In this document: piece by piece, positions 47,131 to 58,600 of the stretch
How the letters are laid out: every line of letters starts with the position of its first letter
Position numbering within the stretch: position 1 is the stretch's first letter
Assembly: GCF_003254395.2 (NCBI RefSeq)
Contig: NC_037644.1
Coordinates: 10,024,086-10,088,085, forward strand
DNA from: Apis mellifera
Lineage: Eukaryota > Arthropoda > Insecta > Hymenoptera > Apidae
Direction of reading: 5' to 3'
DNA length: 64,000 nt
Program-made: the position numbers and the translations under genes
The notes under the pieces: model-generated
What the model was told of the DNA's origin: nothing
Databases searched by the model: none
The model's input: only the letters and a program-made list of their open reading frames with translations

Positions 47131-49200
47131 GATAGGGAATTTGAAAGGTAGCCAGAAGAGAAGAGGTCGAGATTAAACATTGTGTACAGCAATTCTCCAC
47201 GTGCTTCCGTGGATCGTACGCTAAATTCGTGTGGGTCGAAGTCTCGGTGTGCGGGGCCGGGGCCGCGGAGGTATCAAAGGTATGGGCCACTCCACCAGGT
47301 GTGGAGAATGGCGCGCCTCGATGGCAATTACATCGGCAAATAAACCAGGAGGTGAATATACTGTGAAGTTGGCTGCGGGTTGCACCATGAATAGACCACT
47401 GCACGTAGATAATTCTAATCCACCGAGCGGCAATTAAAGGCAAGAATGCCTCTTTCAAAATACAATCATTACTTTTTTTTTTCCTCCCCCTCTTTTTCAA
47501 CAGAAATTCTCGTAATTATCCTCATCTTTTTAATTTACTTCTTCCAAACGGATTATAAACGAGATACGAAATTTAAAAATCGAAATCAAGTCGAATCGTA
47601 AAATTAATTAGTTTCTCTTCAAATAGGGAGAATAACTTCGATTTTTTAATAATAGATATATTACACATGTCATTGATTCAAAAAAAGCTAAATCTTTTTC
47701 CAAAAATATTTGAACTTCACTGGACAAATAAATCCATATATTTTGCAAGTGACATCTCGTCCCTCTTCTTCTTCTCTTCGTCCTCGTCAGGCTGCTCGAT
47801 TAAAAGCGCACACGCTTGCCCGAAACCTCTCCTCGTCGACTTCCCACGGTTGTTGACATGTTTTGTATTCATTAGTCGCCACTCTCGAGATAGTTCGCGC
47901 ACAGACGGTGAACAGAGTGGTGGAGCGGCGTGAGAATAGCCGGTTCTGAACGATTGTCGTCCGCTGGCGAGACCTCTTCCTCTCTGCGATCGCGGAAATT
48001 TTATGGTGGCGAGTATCAGAGAGAGAGAGAAAGAGGGGAAGGGAGAGAGAGTCTAGAGAGCGTGAATTTCACGGTTCCTGAGACGGTATCATACAGTCTT
48101 GAACACCCGCTTACGAGAGAATAAAATTAGCCGTGGAATGCGGATGGAAGGAGTTAAATGTTCGCGTTTCGGGCCTCCAATTCGTTTCGATCTAAGGGAC
48201 ACAAGTGTTGAGCAGAGTTTTGGAGCAATAGTTGCAAGAGATGAGTGAGTAAAGTTCGAATTGTTTGCGTTGCAAGGGAAAATTTTTATTGGAAAATCGT
48301 ATATTATTAAAAACTGATTGATTGTAATAATGATAGAAATTTCTAATTTCTTTTTTTTTTTTTTTTTGAAAGTTCATCTCTGAATAATTCTTCCATTTTC
48401 TTCTCCATTGTTTCGTCGAAATTATTCGTATCGCTTGTTATGAAATAATGATTTTTTCACGATCGTTTCGATTGAATATCTAATATAAATATAGAGACTA
48501 TTGTTATTTCTCAAATCGATTCGAATCATATTTAACGCTTTGTCCATTTGGAAAAATTTCCTATTACGAAATTCCAATTCCTCGAGATCAAGCAGCGAGA
48601 TGGGAAAAATGGCAATAATATCGCAAATAATATTGTCGATGCAAAGATTCCCCTTCTCAATCTCTCTTCTTCGTTGAACACACACACACACACGCTTCTC
48701 TTTCTCTGGAGAAGGAGAGGAGGAGAATGTTTGAAGAATATGAATTACCTTAATTCGTTTCGTTTGCTTTTCTCCTCCTTTCTCTCCTCGATACGAGAGA
48801 TAATTCCTAGTAGTTTTCGTATCGAATGATACGGAAGATAGTTTCGTATCGAAATTCATTACAAAATTATCCGATGCAAATTTCCATCGGAAACTACAAA
48901 CTACTTTGGAATCTAAATCGTGAGGGAAGATTGATCGGTCGAAACGAGCAATGCAGGAGATATTCCAGTCGAAATGAAATAAAGCAATCATGGTTACTTA
49001 CTTAGACAGTCTGAGATTACCCAACAAATAGGCCAACGAGGCACACGTTCATTTATTCCCAATAGTGATACTTGGGACCTATTCTAAACCCTTTCAGATC
49101 TGTGTCTAGATTTAATTGTTGTATCGTTCAAATTCTTTTGCGTTTGATGTTTCGTTTAATAAAAAAAAAAAAAAAAAGAAAAGAAGAAGAAAATATATAT
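47131..49200. other. Mixed spacer
   Basis: 47170-47450 and 47760-48150 are GC-richer, and the rest is AT-rich. A (CA)n run lies at 48679-48693 and a T-run at about 48351-48367. Open frames up to 189 codons on the minus strand (48422-48991) are lysine/isoleucine/arginine-rich without a recognisable domain. Confidence 0.6.
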
Positions 49201-49590
49201 TGGTCATTAGAATGTTGTGAAAAAATTATAGAGTTATAAAAAGTTGAAGGCACTTTGGAAACTTACTTGAGTGAAAAGTGTAGGAAAAAAAAAAAAATTA
49301 AATGTCATTACTTCTGGAAGTTATGAAAAGATTGAAGGTGACTTTGGAAACTTGGTCGAGAGAAAGATATAGAGAGAAAAAAAAGAAAAAAGAAAAAAAA
49401 AGAAAAAAAAATAAATGTCATTACTTTTGAAGGTCATGAAAGGATTATAGAATTATAGGTGTATAAAAGGAAGGTGACTGGAAACTTACTTGAAAGAATT
49501 AAATGTCATTACTTTGGAGGTCATGAAAAGATTATAGAATTATACTTTGCATAAAAGATTGAAGGTAACTTTGGAAACTGAGTTGAGCAG
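49201..49590. repeat. Degenerate tandem repeat, about 90-135 bp unit
   Basis: The words TTGAAGGT(G)ACTTTGGAAACTT and TGTCATTACTTTTGGAGGTCATGAAA (each with variants) alternate. TGGAAACT recurs near 49256, 49345, 49479 and 49572, giving spacings of about 89, 134 and 93. The longer unit carries an expanded A/G-rich stretch (49374-49412). No sustained frame. Confidence 0.75.
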
Positions 49591-51760
49591 CAATACGATA
49601 TCATTACATTAATATGGAAAGAAAATTAAGTAAAAATTACTTTTGAATATTTTTAAAAATCGTATCTTTGGTAATCAAGAAAGAAATCATTTCTCGTGCA
49701 AAATTCTTTTCTCTTCTGTTAATTAAAAAAATTATTCAAAATTATCGATCTTGCGATTAAATTCTAAATCCCATTTTTAATCGCACCTGAGATATCGAGT
49801 CTTAATTTTTTAATTTTTTCCTCTTTTCGAGTTTCACAATTATTTTTTTTATTTTTCAAATACATAAATTTAATAAGTAAAACTTAGTGCAGTAAGATCG
49901 TAATGTTTATGCAATTTAAGGAAAAAATAATCATCTCTCAGAAAGAAACAATAATCATAAAATTAATATCTTACCAATATTACCTTAACAACTAGATACT
50001 TCAATAAAAAATCCTGTGTTGAATATTCCTGACTAACCTTAGATCTTTATTATATTTAGATAGAAGTTTCAGATCCTAAGACTTAATTGAAGAATCTCGA
50101 AGAGTGTTAAAACTGAATAGACCATCTTATAATTTAACTAAACATCGTAAAATTTACATATCATTTTTTAATCTCCAACATAACAAGTCCTAAACTCGAC
50201 ATAACGTTTCCTTGTGAATCAAATTGCAAACGTTTAACATCCCAAGACGTTTATTCGTTCATTCGTCGATATTTTACTAACTTTGGACGCGTAGCCGTGA
50301 AGGAACTCCTCGAAGGAGCGAAGGAGTTTTACGAAACTTGCTCGTAGATTCAACGGGGGACGATGCCTCTCGACGAGTCGGTTCACTGACAGACGCGAAT
50401 AAAGGGCCGATGATAACGAGCACCACGATTACTGCGAAATGAACGGTGACATCTCGTCGGGTATCGTCGGATTATGACGATAGCAACGGTTATGAATTTT
50501 CATGATTTCGCCCGTTTGAATGAGACCCCGGACAGAAACTAACTCCTCGGATAAATTACGATTATTTCGTTGGACAGTTGTTAAGATCTTCTCTTTTTTT
50601 TTTTCATTATTTTTTTTCTTTCCTTTCCTTTCCTTTCCTTTTCTTCTTTTCTTCCATTTCACTTGGGCTAAATTTAGCCGCGAGTGGGCGACCACTCGAG
50701 TGAAACTTGAATTTCGCTTGTAAATTTTTTTTTCTCGTAGGGATTGATTTGTTAACGATAAGATTGTCGGGATTATGGATCGAGGAGAAAAATAAAATTA
50801 AAAAACATTTTACAAAATAATGGAGATTCAATATAATTTTTTTGATTTCAATTCATATTGTTTTCGTTCTTATCTTATCAACTAATTATAATTCTAGATA
50901 ATAATTAAGACACGATCAAAATCAAAAAACAATAAAAATACCTCCTCGAGATACGAACAATATCAAGTACTATTTCTTTTTTTATTATTGGAATAAAAAA
51001 AATGCTTGGCTCGATTTGTTTCGTAATCACGACAGTTGTAAAAAAAAGAAACGAGATATAACGAGAGAAATATAAATGATTCGTCAAACGGTTGATTAAT
51101 CGTGAAATCGTTATTTCTCATCGTGGAGGATGAGGATTAATCGGCTTCTGATTAATGCGAAAAGAACATCGCGATGACCGCGATAACCTGTTGGGCAAAA
51201 AGGAGGGAACCGGTCATTATTTTAGAAAAGTGCAGAAGGTGGATCGAACGATCAATCCACGTCTACGTGGAACGGATATCACGACGGCCGGTTTCTAATA
51301 AGATCCTCGTAATCCTCGTGGATTGTGAAATCGTTTCGTTGCCGTTTATCTCGTGAATAGGCTTTAACGAAATTATTAAAGCTGATTACTGTGATCGTTG
51401 ATCATTCGACTATTGTTTCACTTCTAATATCTGAATCGTCACGTTCTTATTACTTTTTTCTTTCTTCTCTGCGTTTTGAACACCGGATAATATAAATATA
51501 AAAATTTAAACAGAAATTGAAGTAGAAAGATCAAAATATCACACTTTAAAAACTTCACTTTGAAATCGTAGAAGACTCTTTGTAGAAAGATGATCATCCC
51601 AAAAGAATATTTGTAACCAATTAAATCTCTGTCGAATAATTTCACACAATTATTAAATTTCACACACGTTAAATAAATAAATAATAATATCACAAAATCG
51701 AAGAAGAAAGAAATCTCGAAATAAATATCCGAGGAGGGAGGGAAAAAAAAGCAACACAAC
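49591..51760. other. Mostly AT-rich spacer
   Basis: No gene is seen. 50280-50560 and 51120-51360 are GC-richer. A TTTCC pentanucleotide run is at about 50619-50640. Confidence 0.7.
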
Positions 51761-51793
51761 TTTCCTCGCAACTCCTTTATCTCAAAACGATAA

Positions 51794-51806
51794 AGGACAC
51801 CCTGTA
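51794..51806. mobile_element. Solo terminus of a mariner-type element
   Basis: AGGACACCCTG followed by TA matches the last 11 bases and TA of the element at 3237-3737. No partner end is seen upstream, so this is a fragment or chance. Confidence 0.3.
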
Positions 51807-51931
51807 GAAAGCTCCGTGACGTCCTCTCGACGCCATCCTCCGAGAAAAAAAGGAAAAGAGAAACGTGGAAGATCCAGGATCCAGGATCTTCTTCGTCCCT
51901 CTCGCCTTTTTCACCTGTGATCGTGTTCACT

Positions 51932-51953
51932 TCGCTCGCTCGCTCGCTCTCTC
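51932..51953. repeat. (CGCT)n short repeat
   Basis: Four to five GCTC units followed by CTCTCG. A similar GAGC run occurs at 63248-63264. Confidence 0.8.
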
Positions 51954-52460
51954 GTCGAAGTCCTTCACATTTCGCCGATGGAGGAGAGTATCGGCGGTGA
52001 CGGCGATAACTTAACAACACCGCCATAAACGAGGCTATTAGAATACACGCGGATGTGTTCGAACCATCGTCGTTTGGTGGAACCCGTTCTACCCGCCGGT
52101 GGTATCATCGTCCTTTCAGAAACACCCGCGGCCCTATTAATCAAACGTGGAAATTTCGCAGAAACAAACCAACACCTTGGCGCGGAGGGGCCATTCTTCA
52201 AGCTCGCCTGCAACGGGCCAAGTTGGCTGGCATGTAAAAGGCCACGCGGCTCACGCTACATTACACGCTCCTACGTTTCGCTCGATCCATCACGCCTTCG
52301 TGTCCTGCCGCAATTATATACGTATATATAGAAGCGCTAAGAGAGTGCATGCGAGGGGAAAGAGAAGGGGGGGAGGGAACGCTGGCCGAGTACGCCCCTT
52401 CGAAAATCGAATCCACGCTCGGCTCTGCCTGAAGAGAGGAGAGGAGGAGAGCCACGATTT

Positions 52461-53714
52461 TGCCAATTTTCGAATTTTGTAAATTCGTAAATTCATTTTT
52501 TTCTCTCCTCTCTTCTTCTTCTCTTTTAATTCGAGGAATTTTTAACGCGTTGGAATGTATTAAAAATATATTATTTGTGGTATATGTTGTTATTTTCGAG
52601 TTATTGCATATTTTTGTACGTAAGATATTTGTAATTAATGGATTAATTAAATTGGTACAAATTTTTCTTCAAGATCGTCTTGGATTGGATTAACATGGTT
52701 ACAATATATATATATATAAATGTATAATGTTATTTTTAAAAAGACATTGAGAAAAATTTTAACACTGAAGAATTGCTCCTGTACGAAGGATTCTTCTTAG
52801 AGTATCATCTCCTCTAACCCCTGGCGCAATTAATAATCTTTAGTTACCAACGAGGTGCAGAGATCAGTCACGATCTTTGCATTAAAAAAACAGGATCATA
52901 ATAATCCGCGTAAAAAGCTGATAAATATCCGATCCATCATATGTACTTATGATCAGCCACGTGAACAGGTTTCTCGTTAACCCTTTTGACACTAAAGACC
53001 GTAATTACCACTTTACCAAGTTCCAGGTAATTAAAATCATTAACAATATCTAATTCTCATTATTTTTGAAATGTCAAAAATTAAACGTGGAATAAATCGT
53101 GGAAGGAAAATTTATAAAAATTAATAAAAAATAATGATTGATAAATTGTTTGCGCCATTTTAAAATATTTATAGATCAAATTCACTTTAGAATAACTTCG
53201 CAGATTGTCTTGACTTCGTTCCTCAACCAATGAGAACGATGAGAATGGAGGACAGCGAAAATAAAGAAATGGAATTTCTTTTAATTCAAAGCATTATTGA
53301 ATAAGGTAGATTTGGGCTTCGAAATTTCAGACTAAAGAATAAAACTATGGAAATAACAAGGTATTGAAATTTTTAGTTTCGATCAGAGGACAAAGAATTA
53401 GCTTAGCAAACAATGCTGAGAATAAAACTACAGGCAATGGAATTAACTAACTAAGAGAACAACTTGAAACCTTAAATCATTGGTGCATAATAATTGTCCA
53501 ATTCTCGATGCCAAAGACGATATCGTAATCAATAAACTAACAAAACAAAAGCTTGAAATTCTACCGCATCTATCTGTTCAAACATTATCCCAATTGAATA
53601 TCATAAATGGTCCAGAGTTGCAATAAGTTAAAAGGAAAAAGACTCGGGAATCATCGTCGTGCATTCTGAGGAACGATTCCTCTGCTTTCAGTCCTTGCTA
53701 CTCGTTCGAATCGA
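52461..53714. other. AT-rich spacer
   Basis: No gene, array or strong motif seen. Confidence 0.7.
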
Positions 53715-54310
53715 GTCATTATAAATTCATCTTCGATCGTGGACCCTCGACGACGATGCAACGGTTGGATGGCTCTCGCGCGATTCGATCGTCCACGAAT
53801 CCTTTCTTTCTTCCTTTCTTGTTTTCTTCTTCTTCTTCTTCTTTTTCCTTTTCTTCTTCTTCTTCAAGAGATGTTCCCTACTTCCGCGACCGTGTCCAAG
53901 AGAGAAAGAATCGGATGTATATACGATTTCAACCTGGTTGGCCGATGTTTGATCTTGTTGCATTCGGGGGGAGGAGTTGGATAATCTCTGTTGGCGAATT
54001 TCTGCGGAAGCGATGCCTCTTGTTGCATGTCGCAAGGTCATTATAAATTCATCTCCAGTCACGCTCCCCTAAGTGCTTCTGACCCTTGTGCTCTGTTATT
54101 CTAACTACGCTTCAAGGACATACGCGCTGCGAACGGGACTCCTGCACTTTGTGCGCGTTCCTCTGGATGGACACTGATGTTATCTGGGGAATTTCGTCGA
54201 TCGTCGACACCACAAGAATTGGTGGTCTCTCTAAGAGGCTTCGTTTCACGTTTCTTCCTGGATTTATTGTTTCTGGAAAGATTGATGGATTTGTTGTCGA
54301 AGATGTATGA
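53715..54310. other. Mixed spacer with an 18 bp direct repeat
   Basis: GTCATTATAAATTCATCT occurs at 53715-53732 and 54037-54054. A TTC-rich run covers 53825-53865. Open frames are shaped by the TTC run; no gene is recognised. Confidence 0.6.
53825..53865. repeat. (TTC)n compound microsatellite
   Basis: TTC repeats interrupted by TTTTTCC; about 41 bases. Confidence 0.9.
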
Positions 54311-56520
54311 AGGGAATTGATTACGATGCGAAAATCGTAAAATTACGATACAAACAATAATAGAAGTAAATATGCGTATTGATCGATCGATTCGGAATTT
54401 TTTTCCTTTCTAAAATTAAATGGAAAATGTTATCTTTGATAAATTTAAACTTTCATTCTATTTCCATGTACAAATGTTCGTTAAACGAGTGTTACAAGTA
54501 TTATTTATAACGTTATCAAATTCAATCAAATTGTGAAGTTGCGACGAATCTGTTATGAAACTTGTCAAGAATATTTACACCTTGAATAATGATAAAGTAT
54601 GATTAAAAAAAAAATATGTATACATGTTGGATGTTTTTTAAAGAAAATGCAAGGACAAGATAAAAAAAAATAATTAATTGCTAATAGGATACACATATTT
54701 CCAAATGTTATTCCATTATTGAAAAATAATACCTGTTCGAATAACCGCATCATTCCATCATATGGAACAATGGATGGATCGTAAACGGATAGATCCAGCT
54801 AATAGAGTGATTATTCAACAAACCGGAGATCAGAGATCAACTCTTAGCCCATCAATCCCCTCCCCCCCTTTTTTTTTCCTCGCTCAAAGACAATAAAGCA
54901 ATTCTACACCTATAATGACAATCATTTGTTTTCGTACGTAACGTACAATGAACAGAAGCAAATAAATTCACGCACGTGGCCGAATGTGACGGGTCTCGAA
55001 AGACTATTGTGAAACGCGGAATAATCATCCTTCGGATGATTGCACCCTCCTGGGGAATTATCGACTCGTGTATAACATATCGTAATGTTGAAAAACAATT
55101 TCAATATTTATGTAATATTGTGTTTAATAATGAAGCAATCATAATATATGAATCATATTCATTTTTTCTATCGATTTAATTATCAAAGGGTAGATTAATC
55201 ATGGATTGGTTGAGAATTGTATATATTGTTATCAGAAATTTTTTTTTTTCTAGAAGATGGTAATGGAAATTGTTCAAAAGTTTTTTTTTCATATTTCTAT
55301 TACAATATAGCTATATATATTATTGCAAGTTTGTCATATTTTAACTCGATAAATTAAAAAATTCTTTTTTTCTTCTTTCTTAATCACAATCATTTTCGTT
55401 GAAACACTTTTCAAATCAAAAGGGAAACTTTTTTTTTCTCAAATGTTCGTCATTTTTACAGAAATGATGCGTATTTTAAATTTTACAAATACTCTTCCTA
55501 TTCGATATGTAAATAATCGTTGTGTCTAATTACGACAATTGAAGAGCATAACTTGGAACGTTTCCTCCTTAGATACTCGATTGATGATGGCCCAACAATT
55601 AAGTAACGTTCAAATCAGACGTAAGACAGTCGATCGAATATCGTTCGGCCGGCAAATACTCGTGAAAGGCTAGTTCCTCCCGATCGATTTCACAAAAATT
55701 GTTTTTCTCTATGGACACTATTGCGTTCGTTTCGATCGTGGGCGAACAAAATCGAAGACGTGGATAATAATAGTGATTACTCACCGGTAATAAGTCGAAT
55801 TAATCTTTCAGAGACGAGATCATCCGATGGACTTTCGATCTAAATGTCGTGCCGGTGGATGAGGCAAATCCGCCATTGCGCCATCCATCGCGGCAACATC
55901 TTAGAAAACGATTCATCGCGTGATATTCCGCTATGCGAACAATCGCAACTTGAAACCAAAGTTATTCTTTTTTTTCTTTTCTTTCTCTTCCAGATTACAC
56001 AGATCGTTCCGTTACAAAGAATTTTTAGCGAGTTAATAAATTGATCATTTGTAAATGACGCATTAAAGGAATTTCCAGTTCCTTCATTTTCACTAACTGA
56101 TCTATTTATGATGATTTTACTCGATCTTGTTACGTGTAAATTGTCGATCCTCTGACATTAATAAATTCTTTTAAATGTAAGAATGTTATGAAAGAACGGT
56201 ACTAAAGGTTTAAGAGTATCGTAAATTAAATTATAAATATTAAATGTAGAGAAATATAGCCTTACGATTAATAAAAACTTTAAAGCTAGAAAAGAATATA
56301 ATAATAATAAAAACGTAGTGCATCAATCTTCTTCTTAGGGCCAAAGACAAGAGAAATATGCAAATTTTCTTGCACAATTAACTCTGCCAAAGTGAAATAA
56401 CGTAACATATAATTCTATTTATATATATAAAAAAAAAAAAAAGAAAAAAAATAACGATTCCATTATACACGGAATAATACCGATCAAAATATCCACATTC
56501 CAAGATTCTCCCTCTCATTG
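54311..56520. other. AT-rich spacer
   Basis: No gene is seen. An 8 bp perfect stem with a 3-base loop (AATCATCC-TTC-GGATGATT) lies at 55023-55041. 55600-55960 is slightly GC-richer. Confidence 0.7.
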
Positions 56521-57000
56521 TCTCCGTAACACGTTGGCGGGTACAAATGTCCCGTGATTCACGCGCCACGTGTATCCACCAACGTACAAGTACGAACGTG
56601 TACTCGCTTACACCGTGTGTGTCGCGTGCTTGCTTTCCACGGGTTTCCAGGAACGCCTTCCCATTGTCGTCCCTTGGCGGCGTTACCGGATACGCGATTG
56701 TTTGTTCTACCTCGCCGTCCCCGCGAAAAATTGCGGTACACGGATTAAGAGGCTTCCTTTCAATTTCCGCGCCCGATTGTGCTGTAAAAGGACTAATGGC
56801 GGCCGATATCGCCTACCTCCTTTGCGGTCTGCGAAAACGGACAAAGGAACGTGCGGCTCGGCCTTTCGAACGAGGCCGATCAATGCTTGGTCGCGTGCAA
56901 CCCGTGCCCCCACCACTAATATGGGAAATTTACATGCTCGCCCATTCCTCGACCGGCTACCATTTCCGTGGCAAATAGAAATTTCGTATAAGGAAGACTA
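56521..57000. other. CpG-rich patch
   Basis: GC/CpG-rich interval in which two plus-strand frames of 143 codons overlap in different phases. That is the pattern of stop-poor GC-rich DNA, not of a gene, and neither has a recognisable domain. Confidence 0.5.
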
Positions 57001-57049
57001 GGGACACGCGCTCCAACGTTTCTTTTCTTTTTCGCGAAACTCTGTATGG

Positions 57050-57985
57050 TAATAAGTGCTAGCAATAATTTTCTTTGTCATCGCAAATCCATCCTTAAAT
57101 CGGATCCCAAAGGAAAGCAATTCGCCTTCGCGGAAGAAATATTATTAAAAATTTTGTCGTCTCGAGTCGAATCGAAAGCAAGCTTCTTCTTTTCAATGTT
57201 CATTCAGACTCTTTCAAAGAAAAGCAATTCAATACTATCAAAAATTTTCTTTGTCACAAATCCATCATTGGATCCATGTCTATTCGGATTCGAACCCTTT
57301 CGAAACCCCTTCCAAAGAAAAGCTATCAAAAATTTTCATTGTTTGACAAAATCCATCCTCGAGTCGAATCCAAAGCAACTTCTCCTTTTCCACATTCGAA
57401 TCCTTTCGAGATTCCTCTCTTCCCTCCGAAAAGGAAAACAATTCTTCGTGAAAAAATTACCAAAGCTACCAAAAATTCTCTTCACTTATTCCACAAATTC
57501 ATTCTAGGAAAGTAATTCGCCTTCGAATGCTATTAAAAAATTTTCTTTCTCATCTGACAAAATTCTCGAATCGAATCCAAAGCAACTTCTCCTTTTCCAC
57601 ATTCGAATCCTTTCGAAACGAGATTCTTTTCTTCCCTCCGAAAAGGAAAACAATTCTTCGTGAAAAAATGCTAGCAAAAATTCTCTTCACCTATTTCACA
57701 AATCCACTCTCAAAGGAAAGTAATTCGCCTTCGAATGCTATTAAAAAATTTTCTTTCTCATCTGACAAAATCCTCGAGTCGAATCCAAAGCAACTTCTCC
57801 TTTCGAAGTCCCCGAAAGGAAAGCAATTCGCCTTCGCTATGAAAAATTTTCTTTGTCGTCTGAGAAAATCCATCCTCGAGTCGAATCGAAAGCGACTTCT
57901 CCTTTTCCACGTCCGCGTTCGAACCCTTTCGAAACGAGGTTCCCCTCCGAATAGCGAAGGAAAGCAATTCGGTTTCGCGAAAAAA
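57050..57985. repeat. Higher-order tandem array, about 100 bp unit paired to about 205 bp
   Basis: CTCGAGTCGAATCCAAAGCA or close variants recur near 57167, 57357, 57563, 57773 and 57871, spaced about 190, 206, 210 and 98. Between them alternate AAAGGAAAGCAATTCGCCTT, AAAAATTTTCTTTGTC, CCTTTTCCACATTCGAATCC and CCTCCGAAAAGGAAAACA. The middle units form dimers of about 205 bp, while the outer ones are shorter and more diverged. Units carry few stops, so frames of 153 and 271 codons arise (57046-57507 and 57527-58342) with phrases such as KGKQFAFA and KRKTILREK repeated. A repeat-encoded protein cannot be excluded, but the phase changes between units. Confidence 0.8.
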
Positions 57986-58600
57986 TGCGCAGTGATTCAT
58001 GCGCCGCGCGCGCCACGCGTGGAGGGGGGACGTATGTCGTTGGCCTGTCGTACTTCCTTTCCCGTGAGCCCCGGGAAGTCTATTCAGAGGCCGCGCCACG
58101 GCGTCCAGCATCCACATAGGGCCCCGAAGCGTTCCACGGTGATTACCATATTGCATGTCACATTGTCGGCGCACCCCACGGGACGGGGAGGGAAGGGAGG
58201 AGGAGGAGGAGGAGGAGGAGGAGGGGGAGGAGGAAAGAGGTGGATGGAAGGAAGGAGGATGAGGAGGACGCTAACCACATTGCAATATACCGGAGGGCAC
58301 GGCGTCTATAAACCACCGCAATTCTATCTACGTCCCTTCTAAGCGTACATAACTCCTGCCGCCAGGATTAAGCCTTTTATAGTCCTTTGAAGCGGCGGGC
58401 CCTCGCTTCTTTCCGTACCCCTCTCTCTCTCCAACGCTGACATCGGCCTCTTTCTTCCTGGCGTCTAGTCTTCGTCGGTTTGTTCGCCTCTTTCTTCTTA
58501 TTCCCCCCCTTTTTTGCGAACGTGTTGTTCTTTGCGTCCACGGTTGGCGTGTCGTATGGCGGAAAAGGGGGTGATGAGGGGGTATGGTAGTCTTCTTCGA
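57986..58600. other. CpG-rich patch with a G-rich tract
   Basis: GC/CpG-rich interval after the tandem array, including the GGA-rich tract 58180-58240. The tail of the 271-codon frame reads glycine/arginine repeats here. No gene is recognised. Confidence 0.5.
58180..58240 (+). repeat. (GGA)n G-rich tract, quadruplex candidate
   Basis: About 60 bases of G-runs (GGGG, GGG, GGG) leading into about eight GGA units and GGGGG, purine-only on the plus strand. It could form a G-quadruplex or a triplex. Confidence 0.8.

Larger units (their letters stand above)
51761..52460. other. CpG-rich patch
   Basis: GC/CpG-rich interval with a GCTC run (51932-51953). AGGACACCCTGTA (51794-51806) copies the right end of the mariner-type element. 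Overlapping frames on both strands (up to 111 codons) have no recognisable domain. Confidence 0.5.

Noticed and set aside
57360..57620. Repeated ATTCGAATCC words resembling tRNA B boxes
   Set aside because: They are part of the tandem array and lack tRNA folding.
57050..57985. Possible CRISPR array
   Set aside because: Units are about 100-205 bp, diverged and contiguous with no unique spacers, in an insect nuclear context.
57527..58342. 271-codon plus-strand open frame
   Set aside because: The first half is the tandem array and the second half is GC-rich DNA with a GGA repeat. Repeat units are read in changing phase, so it is not called a gene, though the array is reported.
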